64,000 bases of DNA from an uncultured Methylophilaceae bacterium (GTDB taxonomy: Bacteria > Pseudomonadota > Gammaproteobacteria > Burkholderiales > Methylophilaceae). The stretch is taken from assembly GCA_913009235.1 (NCBI GenBank), contig CAJVXS010000001.1, forward strand, positions 248,001-312,000, in the 5' to 3' direction. Below the pieces are notes generated by a model. The model was not told the DNA's origin. It ran no database searches and saw nothing but the letters and a program-made list of their open reading frames with translations. The translations under genes were made by a program, and so were the position numbers. Positions 8,487 through 17,185 of the stretch are shown here, in pieces. Positions within the stretch are counted from its first letter, which is position 1; every line of letters starts with the position of its first letter.

Positions 8487-8516
8487 ATTATACGATGATA
8501 TATGGGATTCTGCTAA
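8487..8516 (-). promoter_or_regulatory. Sigma-70-type promoter of the thiamine-uptake operon
   Basis: On the minus strand a perfect TATAAT (8487-8492) is preceded after 18 nt by TTAGCA (8511-8516). Transcription would start around 8480, just before the riboswitch. The -35 differs from consensus at two positions. Confidence 0.55.
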
Positions 8517-8561
8517 TCGAGGTTGAGGAGATGATGTTTGTTAAGAGGCTTTGACACAAAG

Positions 8562-8594
8562 AAAAACGCCCCTATCTTTCGATAAGGGCGTTTT
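8562..8594 (-). terminator. Rho-independent terminator after tRNA-Met
   Basis: A 14-bp stem (AAAACGCCCCTATC with GATAAGGGCGTTTT, one mismatch) around a 4-nt loop is followed on the minus strand by a T-run. It lies 5 bp past the tRNA 3' end and also separates the tRNA from the thiamine operon. Confidence 0.85.
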
Positions 8595-8598
8595 ATTT

Positions 8599-8675
8599 TG
8601 GTGGTGAAAGAGGGACTTGAACCCTCGACCCCAGCATTATGAATGCTGTGCTCTAACCAGCTGAGCTACATCACC
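8599..8675 (-). tRNA. tRNA-Met (anticodon CAT, elongator)
   Basis: The minus strand folds as a full cloverleaf. The acceptor is GGTGATG/TTTCACC with discriminator A and an encoded CCA, the D-arm is GCTCAGCTGGTTAGAGC, the anticodon stem CAGCA/TGCTG holds loop TTCATAA, and the T-arm GAGGG/CCCTC holds TTCAAGT. The sequence around the anticodon (CTCATAA-like loop, GGGGTC variable region) resembles elongator tRNA-Met rather than initiator tRNA, which would have GGG/CCC anticodon-stem pairs. tRNA-Ile2 with a lysidine-modified CAT cannot be wholly excluded. Confidence 0.93.
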
Positions 8676-8816
8676 GTGAAACCATTAAATTAGGAGTGAT
8701 TAATGCACTCTAAATTTCGTTGGAATCTGGTAGATTCCAGCAAGCCCGCAATTCTAGTGTTTTCAACGTGAATTGTCAAAGAAATTGTCGAGTGATTACG
8801 ATTGTTAGCCGTGTGC

Positions 8817-9902
8817 TTATACGTTGAAACGGAATAGGGTTACATCGCCATCTGCCATCACATATTCTTTACCTTCTAGACGCATCTTTCCAGCTTCTTG
8901 CGAGCCTTTATGCCCTTTATTAGTAACGAAATCATCATAAGCGGTTATTTCTGCACGAATAAAGCCACGTTCGAAGTCGGTGTGAATTACGCCAGCAGCT
9001 TGCGGGGCCGTGAATCCTTTTTTAATTGTCCATGCGCGCACTTCTTTAACGCCGGCGGTGAAGTAGGTTTGCAAGCCCAGCAAGCTGTAAGTAGCGCGAA
9101 TCACACGGTTTAGGCCGGGCTCTTCTTGACCTAACTCCTCTAAGAAGAGAAGTTTGTCTTCTTCATCTAGTTCTGAAATTTCACCTTCAACTTTTGCACA
9201 GATACAAACAACCGGTGCATCTTCTGTTTTACCTAGTGAGATGACTTTGTCTAGGTAAGGATTGTTTTTAAAACCCGCTTCATCTACGTTGGCCAAGTAC
9301 ATTACAGGCTTAACGGTAATTAAGCAGAGTGGTTTGAGTAGTTGTGTTTCATCCTCATCTAAGTCCAAGGTGCGTACAGGCGCGCCGTTATTAAGATGTG
9401 CTTGTACTTTTTCACATAGTTTGGTGATGGCGATAGCACCTTTGTCACCAGACTTGGCTTTCTTGCCTTCGCGATGGATGGTTTTCTCAACCGTTTCCAT
9501 ATCAGCTAACGCAAGTTCAGTGTTAATGACTTCAATATCTGAAAGTGGGTCTATTTTCCCTGCAACGTGGATAACATTACCATCGTCAAAACAGCGAACT
9601 ACATGCGCAATAGCATCGGTTTCACGAATATTAGCTAAGAATTTATTGCCTAGCCCTTCACCTTTTGAAGCGCCAGCCACTAAACCTGCAATGTCGACAA
9701 ATTCAACCGTCGCTGGTTGAACATTCTCTGGCTTAACGATATCAATGAGCGCTTGTATTCGTGTGTCAGGGACTTCTACAATACCTACGTTAGGCTCGAT
9801 GGTGCAGAACGGGTAGTTTTCTGCTGCAATACCAGCTTTGGTAATGGCATTAAATAAGGTTGATTTTCCTACGTTTGGTAGACCTACGATTCCACATTGC
9901 AT
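8817..9902 (-). CDS. ychF: YchF/Obg-family redox-regulated ATPase
   Basis: 361 residues, normal family length (363 in E. coli). The P-loop GLPNVGKST is at 7-15, switch II VDIAGLV at about 69-75, and the NxxE variant (NVDE) replaces NKxD, as expected for the ATP-preferring YchF clade. The C-terminal TGS domain covers about 280-361 ([15 protein letters not shown] ... [12 protein letters not shown]). It binds ribosomes and modulates translation and stress responses. It follows the pth-rplY-prs block, the common pth-ychF neighbourhood. Confidence 0.97.
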   Translation of the reverse strand: MQCGIVGLPNVGKSTLFNAITKAGIAAENYPFCTIEPNVGIVEVPDTRIQALIDIVKPENVQPATVEFVDIAGLVAGASKGEGLGNKFLANIRETDAIAHVVRCFDDGNVIHVAGKIDPLSDIEVINTELALADMETVEKTIHREGKKAKSGDKGAIAITKLCEKVQAHLNNGAPVRTLDLDEDETQLLKPLCLITVKPVMYLANVDEAGFKNNPYLDKVISLGKTEDAPVVCICAKVEGEISELDEEDKLLFLEELGQEEPGLNRVIRATYSLLGLQTYFTAGVKEVRAWTIKKGFTAPQAAGVIHTDFERGFIRAEITAYDDFVTNKGHKGSQEAGKMRLEGKEYVMADGDVTLFRFNV

Positions 9903-10109
9903 ATAAACTTTTGCCTTTGGTGATACGCCTTTTCAGCGACTATTTTTACTTTAATTAACCCACCATTTTAACCTTTTATTGCACTTTCAAAAAGAAACTT
10001 AATAACACTGTATTTAGTGTGGCAATTATAAGGCGTATGCTGATGTAAAAATAATGCAACTTTCCTTTGATGAAAAAGAAAATAAGAAAATAAGAAAAAA
10101 AGGAGTGTA

Positions 10110-10232
10110 ATGCACTGGTATGGCTTGCTGCCATGGATGTTTTCTCTGTTCTTTGTCGGTTATCTATTGGGGTTTTGCAAGGCTACCACTTTTCAATCCA
10201 TTGCCACCAGATCAGTTTGTAGCTTATGCTAA
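10110..10232 (+). CDS. Small hydrophobic ORF (40 residues), hypothetical
   Basis: The frame encodes MHWYGLLPWMFSLFFVGYLL followed by 20 more residues and could form one membrane helix (residues 5-22). A strong Shine-Dalgarno AAGGAG lies at 10100-10105, four nt before the ATG. A perfect 10-bp hairpin with a T-run starts at the stop codon. These two signals suggest a real transcript, but the product is unrecognised and the reading frame is short. The gap between ychF and pth holds nothing else. Confidence 0.35.
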   Translation: MHWYGLLPWMFSLFFVGYLLGFCKATTFQSIATRSVCSLC

Positions 10233-10261
10233 ACCTAAGCAACAATTAGGCTTAGGTTTTT
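10231..10261 (+). terminator. Rho-independent terminator overlapping the pth stop codon
   Basis: AAACCTAAGC pairs perfectly with GCTTAGGTTT around a 9-nt loop, followed on the + strand by TTTT. The convergent pth stop codon (10252-10254) lies within the right arm. Confidence 0.75.
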
Positions 10262-10824
10262 GTATGTAGCTTTAGCATAGCATGATCGAAATCACCATTT
10301 AACAGGTAATCAAGCACTTTGCTGCTATCATCAATACTGCCATCAATAGCTTTTTGTTCATCTTTGCTAGGTGCTTTCAGCACATAATTAACGACTTCAT
10401 TTTTATTACCTGGATGGCTAATGCCGACCCGTAAGCGCCAGTAGTTTGGCGTCCCTAGTGCTGACTGAATATCACGTAAGCCATTATGGCCACCATGACT
10501 ACCCCCAAATTTTAGTTTACTTTGACCTGCTGGCAAATCAAGTTCATCATGAATAACTAAGATTTCTTCATGTTTTATTTTGTAGTAGTTAGCAAGTGCT
10601 GCAACCGCTTTACCACTTGCATTCATAAAGGTAGTTGGTTTAAGTAGCCATGTGTTTCCGTTAAACTTTGCGACCACACCAAACATTTTGGCATCCATGC
10701 TTAAGCTACTGCTGGTTTGTGCTGCAATTAAATCTACCCACCAAAATCCGGCATTATGCCTTGTGGCAGCATATTTATCGCTAGGGTTACCTAAGCCTAC
10801 AAATAATTTAATCGCTGGTTTCAT
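10252..10824 (-). CDS. pth: Peptidyl-tRNA hydrolase
   Basis: 190 residues. The N-terminal LFVGLGNPSDKYAATRHNAG carries the conserved N13 and catalytic H23. The loop VIHDELDLPAG holds the conserved Asp (about 96), and GGSHGGHNGLRDI is the family signature. The enzyme frees peptides from tRNA that has dropped off ribosomes. It sits downstream of rplY, separated by a strong terminator, and before ychF. Confidence 0.97.
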   Translation of the reverse strand: MKPAIKLFVGLGNPSDKYAATRHNAGFWWVDLIAAQTSSSLSMDAKMFGVVAKFNGNTWLLKPTTFMNASGKAVAALANYYKIKHEEILVIHDELDLPAGQSKLKFGGSHGGHNGLRDIQSALGTPNYWRLRVGISHPGNKNEVVNYVLKAPSKDEQKAIDGSIDDSSKVLDYLLNGDFDHAMLKLHTKT

Positions 10825-10856
10825 GAAGTTAGTATGTTAATAATGAATGTGAATAC

Positions 10857-10891
10857 ATAAAAAACGCGCACCCTTTTACCAGGTACGCGTT
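10857..10891 (-). terminator. Rho-independent terminator after rplY
   Basis: On the minus strand AACGCGTACC pairs with GGGTGCGCGTT-type sequence over ten pairs (one wobble) and is followed by TTTTTT. It lies 18 bp past the rplY stop. Confidence 0.8.
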
Positions 10892-10908
10892 ATTTTACTA
10901 CTGTTTAC

Positions 10909-11574
10909 TTATTCAGCGTTATCAGCAGGTGCATCGCCACCTTCGGCTGCTTCTTCGCCTTCTACTACTGTTGTTGGTGCTTCAGTAGCTGCTTCAGCAA
11001 CGGCAGCACGAGGCATGTTGATTGAACTTACAGCCGGGTCAGCACCGTGCGCCAACTGAACAAATTCAACATCTTTAGGTAATGTAATTTCAGACAAGTG
11101 AATTGACTCGCCGATTTCTAAAGCACCTAAGTCTACTTCGATAAACTCTGGCAAGTTTTTCGCTAAGCAGCTTACTTCTGCTTCGTTTAAGATGTGACCA
11201 ACAATACCGCTACCAGTTTTCACGCCAGGGCAAGTTTCTGCATTAATGAAGTGGAAAGGTACTTTAACGTGAATTTTCTCAGATGCAGAAACACGTTGAA
11301 AATCAACGTGTTGAATTGTGTTGCGCACTGGGTGTAGTTGATAGTCACGTAACAATACATTTTCTTTTTTACCGTCAATTTCTAGACTTAAGATAGATGC
11401 ATGGAAAGCTTCATGACGAAACTCCATAAATAATGCTTTGTGATCAAACTCTAGTGGTTGTGCTGCATTGCTACCACCATAAACGACACCTGGCACAATA
11501 CCAGCGCGACGTAGGCGGCGGCTCGCACTCGTACCTTTAACATCGCGTTTGGTTGCTTTAATTTCAATACTCAT
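10909..11574 (-). CDS. rplY: 50S ribosomal protein L25 (CTC/TL5 long form)
   Basis: 221 residues. The N-terminal L25 domain that binds 5S rRNA spans about 1-95 (VKGTSASRRLRRAGIVPGVV; LLRDYQLHPVRNTIQHVDF), and the C-terminal TL5 beta domain about 100-185. An acidic, Ala/Glu-rich tail occupies 190-221. The long CTC form is typical of betaproteobacteria, unlike the 94-residue E. coli protein. It lies 63 bp after prs on the same strand, with a small hairpin between them. Confidence 0.96.
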   Translation of the reverse strand: MSIEIKATKRDVKGTSASRRLRRAGIVPGVVYGGSNAAQPLEFDHKALFMEFRHEAFHASILSLEIDGKKENVLLRDYQLHPVRNTIQHVDFQRVSASEKIHVKVPFHFINAETCPGVKTGSGIVGHILNEAEVSCLAKNLPEFIEVDLGALEIGESIHLSEITLPKDVEFVQLAHGADPAVSSINMPRAAVAEAATEAPTTVVEGEEAAEGGDAPADNAE

Positions 11575-11605
11575 TGTATTACTCCTAAATGTACTACATA
11601 AAAAT

Positions 11606-11629
11606 CTGCTATCCGCGACCAGATAACAG
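11606..11629 (-). terminator. Weak intercistronic hairpin between prs and rplY
   Basis: On the minus strand CTGTTATC pairs with GATAGCAG (one wobble) around 8 nt and is followed by ATTTTTA. It may act as a partial terminator that adjusts the ratio of prs to rplY transcript. Confidence 0.45.
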
Positions 11630-11637
11630 GGAAAAAT

Positions 11638-12591
11638 CTATTCTTGGAATAGAGAAGAGACAGACTCTTCTTGGCTAACCCGTTTAATAGTTTCTGCTAA
11701 CAAAGCACCTGCGCTTAGTTGGCGAATTTTTTTGCTAGTTTTAGCATCATCTCTCAGTGGGATTGTATTGGTCACCACCAGTTCGTCTAATTCGGATGCT
11801 TCAATACGCCCGACTGCATTGCCCGATAAGATTGGGTGTGTTGCATAAGCAACTACCTTTTTAGCGCCTTTTTCTTTTAGCGCTGTTGCCGCTTCACATA
11901 GTGTGTTGGCAGTATCGACCATGTCATCCATTAATACACAGGTAAGGCCAGAGACCTCACCAATAATATTCATGACTTTAGCTACGTTTGCTTTCGGGCG
12001 ACGTTTATCAATAATGGCCAAATCAGCACCAATGTATTTTGCTGCAGCACGTGCGCGTACGACACCACCAACATCTGGTGATACGATGATTAAGTCATCA
12101 TATTTTTGCGCTATCACATCATCTATTAATAACGGTGTGCCATAAATGTTGTCTACAGGGATGTCAAAGAAGCCTTGAATCTGGTCTGCATGTAAGTCCA
12201 TTGTTAATAAGCGGTTAACACCAACGCTTGTTAACATATTAGCAACCACTTTTGCCGTAATCGCAACACGTGCTGAACGTGGGCGACGATCTTGTCTTGA
12301 ATAGCCTAAATAAGGAATCGCAGCTGTAATACGACCGGCTGAAGAGCGACGTAGCGCATCGACCATGACCATGACTTCCATTAGGCTGTCATTGGTCGGG
12401 TAACAGGTGGGTTGCAATACAAATACATCACGGCCACGCACGTTTTCAAGAATTTCCAGGCTGATTTCGCCATCTGAAAAACGACCGACATCGGCAGAAC
12501 CTAAAGGAATGCCAAGGTGGTTAGCCACTTCTTCTGCCAGTGCAGGGTTAGCGTTACCTGTGAATACCATCATGTTGCTATTCGTTGACAC
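11638..12591 (-). CDS. prs: Ribose-phosphate pyrophosphokinase (PRPP synthetase)
   Basis: 317 residues, class I length. Visible signatures are the ATP-site region [20 protein letters not shown], the PRPP-synthetase signature [20 protein letters not shown] (about 129-148), the flexible-loop KRRPKAN and the ribose-5-phosphate loop [12 protein letters not shown] (about 216-227). It makes PRPP for purine, pyrimidine, His, Trp and NAD synthesis. The tRNA-Gln gene lies 70 bp upstream on the same strand and may be co-transcribed. Confidence 0.98.
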   Translation of the reverse strand: MSTNSNMMVFTGNANPALAEEVANHLGIPLGSADVGRFSDGEISLEILENVRGRDVFVLQPTCYPTNDSLMEVMVMVDALRRSSAGRITAAIPYLGYSRQDRRPRSARVAITAKVVANMLTSVGVNRLLTMDLHADQIQGFFDIPVDNIYGTPLLIDDVIAQKYDDLIIVSPDVGGVVRARAAAKYIGADLAIIDKRRPKANVAKVMNIIGEVSGLTCVLMDDMVDTANTLCEAATALKEKGAKKVVAYATHPILSGNAVGRIEASELDELVVTNTIPLRDDAKTSKKIRQLSAGALLAETIKRVSQEESVSSLFQE

Positions 12592-12661
12592 ATGTATCCT
12601 TTATAAAGATAGAAAAACGCGTAAATCAATTAATCTACACATACTTTTAGCTATCGGAACT

Positions 12662-12738
12662 TGGTTGGGGAGGAAGGATTCGAACCTTCGCATGCATGGA
12701 TCAAAACCATGTGCCTTAACCAACTTGGCGACTCCCCA
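12662..12738 (-). tRNA. tRNA-Gln (anticodon TTG)
   Basis: The minus strand gives a complete cloverleaf. The acceptor is TGGGGAG/CTCCCCA with discriminator A and encoded CCA. The D-arm is GCCAAGTTGGTTAAGGC, the anticodon stem CATGG/CCATG holds loop TTTTGAT with TTG at 34-36, and the T-arm GAAGG/CCTTC holds TTCGAAT. The weak U1-A72 pair is typical of tRNA-Gln. It lies between ispE and prs, the usual betaproteobacterial position. Confidence 0.95.
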
Positions 12739-12761
12739 ATAAAACTTTATTTTGCTAAACT

Positions 12762-13613
12762 TTAATTCGCCAACGCATACAAAGGGTGCTGATTCAAACC
12801 TTTTGCAACAAACCCGCTTATGTTGGCTGGCTTTTGTGCAAAAATAGCGTTTGCCTCTGCTAGTGAATTAGTTGTTACAAAAACAGATGCGCCCGATCCA
12901 CTCATGCGTGCTTGCCCATGCTGATTCAGCCATTCAAGGGCAGATGCAACTGCTGTATACTCTTCACAAACTATCTTTTCAAGGTCGTTTCTAAACTGGT
13001 TAGAAATGGCCCTGTCTGAAAAGTCCGCTATTTTCAATGTTTTCGTGTCTTTTGTCAATCGCGAATGCGTAAATATTTCAACGGTTGATACATGTGCTTG
13101 TGGGGTTAAAACGACATAGTATTGTCTAGGCAATGACAACGGCGTTAAAATTTCTCCTATTCCTTCAGCCCATGCATTCTGCCCAAAGATAAAAATCGGC
13201 ACATCGGCACCTAGTGTTAAGCCTATTTCAATGAGTGCTTTTCGATTTAAGTTGAGCCCCCATAAATGGTTTAATGCGAGTAGCACTGTCGCTGCATCAG
13301 AGCTCCCCCCACCTAGCCCGCCGCCCATTGGAATGCGCTTTTCTATTTGGATGTTTACGCCTTGAGTACACCCAGTGGCTTGCTGTAAGGATCGTGCTGC
13401 ACGCACACATAAATCTTCGGCTTCAGGGATGGTTTTAAACTGTGTGATACGGTTTACTTTGCCAGTATTTGTTGGCTTGAGTGCAATGGTGTCGTAAAAG
13501 TCTAGCAGCTGAAATGCGCTTTGTAAGGTGTGGTAGCCATCAGCGCGTTGCCCTGTGATGTGTAAAAACACATTTACTTTTGCTGGCGCTAGAAACGTTT
13601 GGAAATCTGACAT
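12762..13613 (-). CDS. ispE: 4-diphosphocytidyl-2-C-methyl-D-erythritol kinase
   Basis: 283 residues, GHMP kinase family. The N-terminus APAKVNVFLHITGQRADGYH has the conserved K13 and the D/GYH motif. The ATP-binding loop PMGGGLGGGSSDAA is at about 92-105, and the C-terminal GHMP motif is MSGSGASVF (about 235-243). It phosphorylates CDP-ME in the MEP isoprenoid pathway. It follows lolB by 23 bp, as in many betaproteobacteria. Confidence 0.97.
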   Translation of the reverse strand: MSDFQTFLAPAKVNVFLHITGQRADGYHTLQSAFQLLDFYDTIALKPTNTGKVNRITQFKTIPEAEDLCVRAARSLQQATGCTQGVNIQIEKRIPMGGGLGGGSSDAATVLLALNHLWGLNLNRKALIEIGLTLGADVPIFIFGQNAWAEGIGEILTPLSLPRQYYVVLTPQAHVSTVEIFTHSRLTKDTKTLKIADFSDRAISNQFRNDLEKIVCEEYTAVASALEWLNQHGQARMSGSGASVFVTTNSLAEANAIFAQKPANISGFVAKGLNQHPLYALAN

Positions 13614-13636
13614 GCTTAATTATTGGATTTCTAAGT

Positions 13637-14305
13637 TTATTGTGTAGCCACGTCGGACCACTTTTCAATAATTAATTTGATGATCAGTGTGTCTGTTCTT
13701 AAAGTGACTTTTCTCGGCAAGAAGTAGCCCTCCTGTATACTGTAATCTTTGTAAGTTATATCCCAGCCATTTTGTTGCATCTGGTTGATTCTGCCATCAT
13801 GATCCCAAGTGATATAGCTGGCTAAGCCTGTATTGCTTGGTTTTCCTAGTGCCCAATAACTTAACCCGCTCAACGGCAATCTAAAGCCTAATGTTTTTTC
13901 GGTGAGTGTTTCAGCGTCACTTGCTAACACCTGTTCACCTTTATTGTTTGTTAACACCACTTCTCGGTGTGTTTTTGTTATGTCAGCGACTTTTCCACCT
14001 AGGGGGGAAAAGATATCAATGTGATCATTTTCTGATGTATGTTGCCAAGAAACTCTGCCGGAGAAGCCTTTGGGGTTGGTCATCACCCCTAAGCGACCTT
14101 TAATTGAAAACTGCTTTATATTATTGACTAGCTCCATATGATGTTCATGTGATATGGAGGATCTGACCGTTGTGTTAGCTTGTGGTTTTTGATTAAACAG
14201 TGAGCAACCATTTAAAGTGAAAGAAAGTGCTAGAGCAAGCAACAGGGATGATGAGCGGATGGCAGGAGTAAGCTTAGTAGAGAGGATCATAGCCGAGATA
14301 AACAT
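13637..14305 (-). CDS. lolB: Outer-membrane lipoprotein insertion factor LolB
   Basis: 222 residues. A lipoprotein signal peptide ends in lipobox L31-N-G-C34, so the mature protein is lipid-anchored. The body has the LolB pattern: FSIKGRLGVMTNPKGFSGRVSWQH, IDIFSPLGGKVADI, LTEKTLGFRLPLSGLSYWALG. It receives lipoproteins from LolA and inserts them in the outer membrane. The visible start gives a long n-region; an inner ATG (MILSTKL, residue 6) is an alternative. It lies between the TPR gene and ispE in one operon. Confidence 0.93.
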   Translation of the reverse strand: MFISAMILSTKLTPAIRSSSLLLALALSFTLNGCSLFNQKPQANTTVRSSISHEHHMELVNNIKQFSIKGRLGVMTNPKGFSGRVSWQHTSENDHIDIFSPLGGKVADITKTHREVVLTNNKGEQVLASDAETLTEKTLGFRLPLSGLSYWALGKPSNTGLASYITWDHDGRINQMQQNGWDITYKDYSIQEGYFLPRKVTLRTDTLIIKLIIEKWSDVATQ

Positions 14306-14319
14306 GATTAAGTGATGAC

Positions 14320-16008
14320 TTAAGAGTTAAATTTCTTAGAGGTTATGACGAGGATGCTATTTTCTGGAAATTCTTTTAGTGCTTTCCCCCAAATATTTTT
14401 GGCTTCTTCTTGCAGGCCTTGCTTCCATAAAACCTCACCTAAATGCGCTGATATTTCAGGGTCTTCTTGGATGCTGTAAGCCTTACGCAAATGTTCTGCT
14501 GCTACCCCGTAGTTGCCCAACCTATACTCAACCCAGCCTAAGCTGTCTAAAATGTAATGGTCGCTAGGCGATAATTTATACGCTGTTTCTATTAGTGTTT
14601 TGGCTTCTTTTAAGTTGGTATCTCGATCTGCAAATGAATAACCTAAAGCGTTGTATGCGGCTGGGAAATCAGGCTGTAATTGAATTACTTTTCTCAGCTC
14701 ATGTTCCATTAATTCTAGTTTTCCAATGCGTTCCGCAGCCATTGCGTAGTCATAAATCAGTTGGGGGGTATTGGGAATGGCATTGATGGTTTTTTTGATC
14801 AACTCAAAAGCTTCTTGATGGCGTTTGTCTTGAGTTAATAGGTTAGCTTGCGCTTGCGCAACAGCGACTTCTTGTTTCGAGGAGAGTTCTGTCAGGCTGG
14901 CGAGCATACTAATGGCTACATTCGTATTTTTAGTATGTGCGATTATATTGGCCGTTGCAAGTTGCGCTTCTAAATAGTGTTGATTGCTTTTTGGAATTCT
15001 GGCATACCATTCTAAGGCTTTCGATTCATTTTTTTTACGACCAGCAATGGTGCCGAGGTACATGTAAATTTTCTCTGGGTCTTTAAAGTCATTGCGTAAC
15101 GACTGTTGGAGGTACTGTTCTGCCATATCCAGTTCGTTCGCTTCCAGTGAAAGTAAGCCAACGACTGCATTCGTATCAGGGTTGTCCTTTTCGAGCTCAA
15201 TGAGTTTGACGAACTCAGGCTTTGCGTCTGCATAATATTTCAAGCTAACAAGCAATTTGGCGTAACTCATCCGCACATTGTTAGCTGTGGGGTTTTTGTT
15301 TAAAAAGGCTTTGTAAAGATCGAGGGCTTTTTCAGGTGATTGCTTGGCTAATATTTGTCCTTGCATTTGCGCGCAGACTTCCCAGTCTGGGCGTAATTGA
15401 CTAGCTTTCCTAATGGCGCTTTCAGCTGCACCTATGTCCTGAGCAACCCAAGCTGCTTGGGCAACAGAGAAGTGCGATTCAGCAGACTCCGGGTATGGTT
15501 GAGCCAGTTCTTTAATCGTTGTTAATACTGCTTTTTTGTCTTGTTGGTTTCTTAATAACTCATTGAGGTATAGAAAGGTAGTAGCGCGTATTCCTTCTTT
15601 ACTTAACAATTCTTTGATATGCGGCACTGCGCTTTTCATGTTGCCAGTAGAAATCATCATTTGGCTAGCCGCCTGTTGCGCTTTCAGTGAATTGGGATCA
15701 AGCTCAGCCCATAAAGTGGCTGCATCCAACGCTAATCGCTGGTGGCGACCATAGGCGGCTGCTTCTGTAGCACGTTCAGCAAGGCGAGGGTCGCGCGTTT
15801 TTTTTGCTAAATCTATGAATAGTTGGCTGGCTAATGATAGGTCACCACGCTGGCCAGCAATTTCACCTAGCAGGTACTTGTATACAAATTCTGAGTTGGC
15901 TTCTGTGATTGATGGTTTGACGCTGCTTTGCGCTGAAGCAGCGCTAATGCTCATCACGCTCAAGTAAAATATTGCAATTAGTTTAATCATTTTGTTAATT
16001 TTCAGCAC
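14320..16008 (-). CDS. Secreted tetratricopeptide-repeat (TPR) protein
   Basis: 562 residues. A signal peptide is at 1-26 (hydrophobic 9-22, cleavage near ASAQ). The rest is built of TPR-like helical pairs, clearest at 425-540 (PDFPAAYNALGYSFADRD; HYILDSLGWVEYRLGNYGVA; PEISAHLGEVLWKQG). This is the conserved TPR protein upstream of lolB-ispE in betaproteobacteria. Periplasmic scaffolding, perhaps in envelope assembly, is a reasonable guess, but its precise role is unknown. It is the first gene of the TPR-lolB-ispE operon and divergent from the ABC cluster. Confidence 0.85.
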   Translation of the reverse strand: MLKINKMIKLIAIFYLSVMSISAASAQSSVKPSITEANSEFVYKYLLGEIAGQRGDLSLASQLFIDLAKKTRDPRLAERATEAAAYGRHQRLALDAATLWAELDPNSLKAQQAASQMMISTGNMKSAVPHIKELLSKEGIRATTFLYLNELLRNQQDKKAVLTTIKELAQPYPESAESHFSVAQAAWVAQDIGAAESAIRKASQLRPDWEVCAQMQGQILAKQSPEKALDLYKAFLNKNPTANNVRMSYAKLLVSLKYYADAKPEFVKLIELEKDNPDTNAVVGLLSLEANELDMAEQYLQQSLRNDFKDPEKIYMYLGTIAGRKKNESKALEWYARIPKSNQHYLEAQLATANIIAHTKNTNVAISMLASLTELSSKQEVAVAQAQANLLTQDKRHQEAFELIKKTINAIPNTPQLIYDYAMAAERIGKLELMEHELRKVIQLQPDFPAAYNALGYSFADRDTNLKEAKTLIETAYKLSPSDHYILDSLGWVEYRLGNYGVAAEHLRKAYSIQEDPEISAHLGEVLWKQGLQEEAKNIWGKALKEFPENSILVITSKKFNS

Positions 16009-16190
16009 ATTGAACTAAAGTCTTGTTTAGTTCGTGACAGTTTGTACAAGTTCGGCCATAATTACGGGTTGTGAATAAATTGACCTTACATTAGGCATCC
16101 ATTAATCGTACTATAACTTTTTGCATGAAACTTATCCAGCGATTTAGTTTTATAGCACAAGTCATTATAGAGTGTAATAAATGAGAGTTT

Positions 16191-17159
16191 ATGAGTGATT
16201 TTACAGTAGAAGCAATTGAGTTGACCCGTCTATATGGCGGCCGAGCAGCGGTGAGAGATGTGAGTTTCAACCTCAAAAAGGGGCAAGTATTAGGCTTTTT
16301 AGGGCCTAATGGTGCGGGGAAATCAACCACCATGAGAATGCTCACTGGCAACTTGGCACCTAGCCTTGGCAGTATCAAAATTTGTGGTATAGATATGATT
16401 GAAAATCCTAAAGAGGCGAAAAAGTTGATTGGGTATTTGCCAGAAATGCGTCCGCTCTATAAAGAATTTACCGTTGATGAGTATTTGACGATTGCAGCAC
16501 GTTTGCACAATGTGCCAGGTAGGCAGATTAAAAAAGCGGTCGAAGTCGCAAAAGAACGTTGCGGTTTAGGGCATATGAGCAAACGCTTGATTGAAAACTT
16601 ATCAAATGGTTATCAACAGCGTGTTGGTATTGCACAAGCGATTATTCATAACCCGATGGTGGTTATTTTGGATGAGCCAACCGTGGGTTTGGATCCTGTT
16701 CAAATTCGTGATATTCGCACCTTGATTAAAGAAATTGGAAAAGAACGTAGTGTGATTGTTTCTACTCACATTCTGCCTGAAGTAGAAATGGTTTGTGATC
16801 ACGTGCAAATTATTGACCAAGGAAAAATGGTGTTTAATGGTGATATCGAAGTGCTGAAACGTCAGCGCATGGGGGATAAGTTTTTGATCGGGTTTAATAA
16901 AACTCCTAACCTGGATGCCGTAGCTAAAATCAAAGGTGTTGTGGATGCTGAGCTAACGGGGAGCAATATGGTGCGTATCCGTGCTGAAGAGGGCGCCGAG
17001 CCACAGGAAGAGATTGTGAAAGCAGCCGTTAAGAATGGCTGGGGTCTATATCAAATCGCACCTGATCAAACGAGTTTAGAAGATGTGTTTATTCAGCTTA
17101 CATATAAAAATGGCGCTCAAGATGAGACCCAAGCAACAGGGGAGCCGACTGCTGCTTAA
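16191..17159 (+). CDS. ABC transporter ATP-binding protein, GldA-like
   Basis: 322 residues. Walker A is GPNGAGKST (38-46), the signature is the variant LSNGYQQR (137-144), Walker B is VVILDEP (157-163), the D-loop is GLDP, and the switch His is in STHILPEV. A C-terminal extension of about 90 residues is the DUF4162-like tail of the CcmA/GldA group. It opens a four-gene + strand cluster (ATPase, permease, GldG-like, DUF4340) that matches the Gld-type ABC systems found in many non-gliding bacteria. The transported substrate is unknown. Confidence 0.88.
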   Translation: MSDFTVEAIELTRLYGGRAAVRDVSFNLKKGQVLGFLGPNGAGKSTTMRMLTGNLAPSLGSIKICGIDMIENPKEAKKLIGYLPEMRPLYKEFTVDEYLTIAARLHNVPGRQIKKAVEVAKERCGLGHMSKRLIENLSNGYQQRVGIAQAIIHNPMVVILDEPTVGLDPVQIRDIRTLIKEIGKERSVIVSTHILPEVEMVCDHVQIIDQGKMVFNGDIEVLKRQRMGDKFLIGFNKTPNLDAVAKIKGVVDAELTGSNMVRIRAEEGAEPQEEIVKAAVKNGWGLYQIAPDQTSLEDVFIQLTYKNGAQDETQATGEPTAA

Positions 17160-17185
17160 GGGCGTGGTCGAGGGGGAGGTTTAGT

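Noticed and set aside
9262-9720. 152-residue + strand frame
   Set aside because: Entirely antisense to ychF, Ser/Ala-rich composition typical of reverse-strand shadow, no ribosome site.
12407-12742. 111-residue + strand frame across prs start and tRNA-Gln
   Set aside because: Its C-terminal half (GRKDSNLRMHGSKPCALTNLATPQ-like) is the reverse translation of the tRNA-Gln gene, a known artefact, and the rest is antisense to prs.
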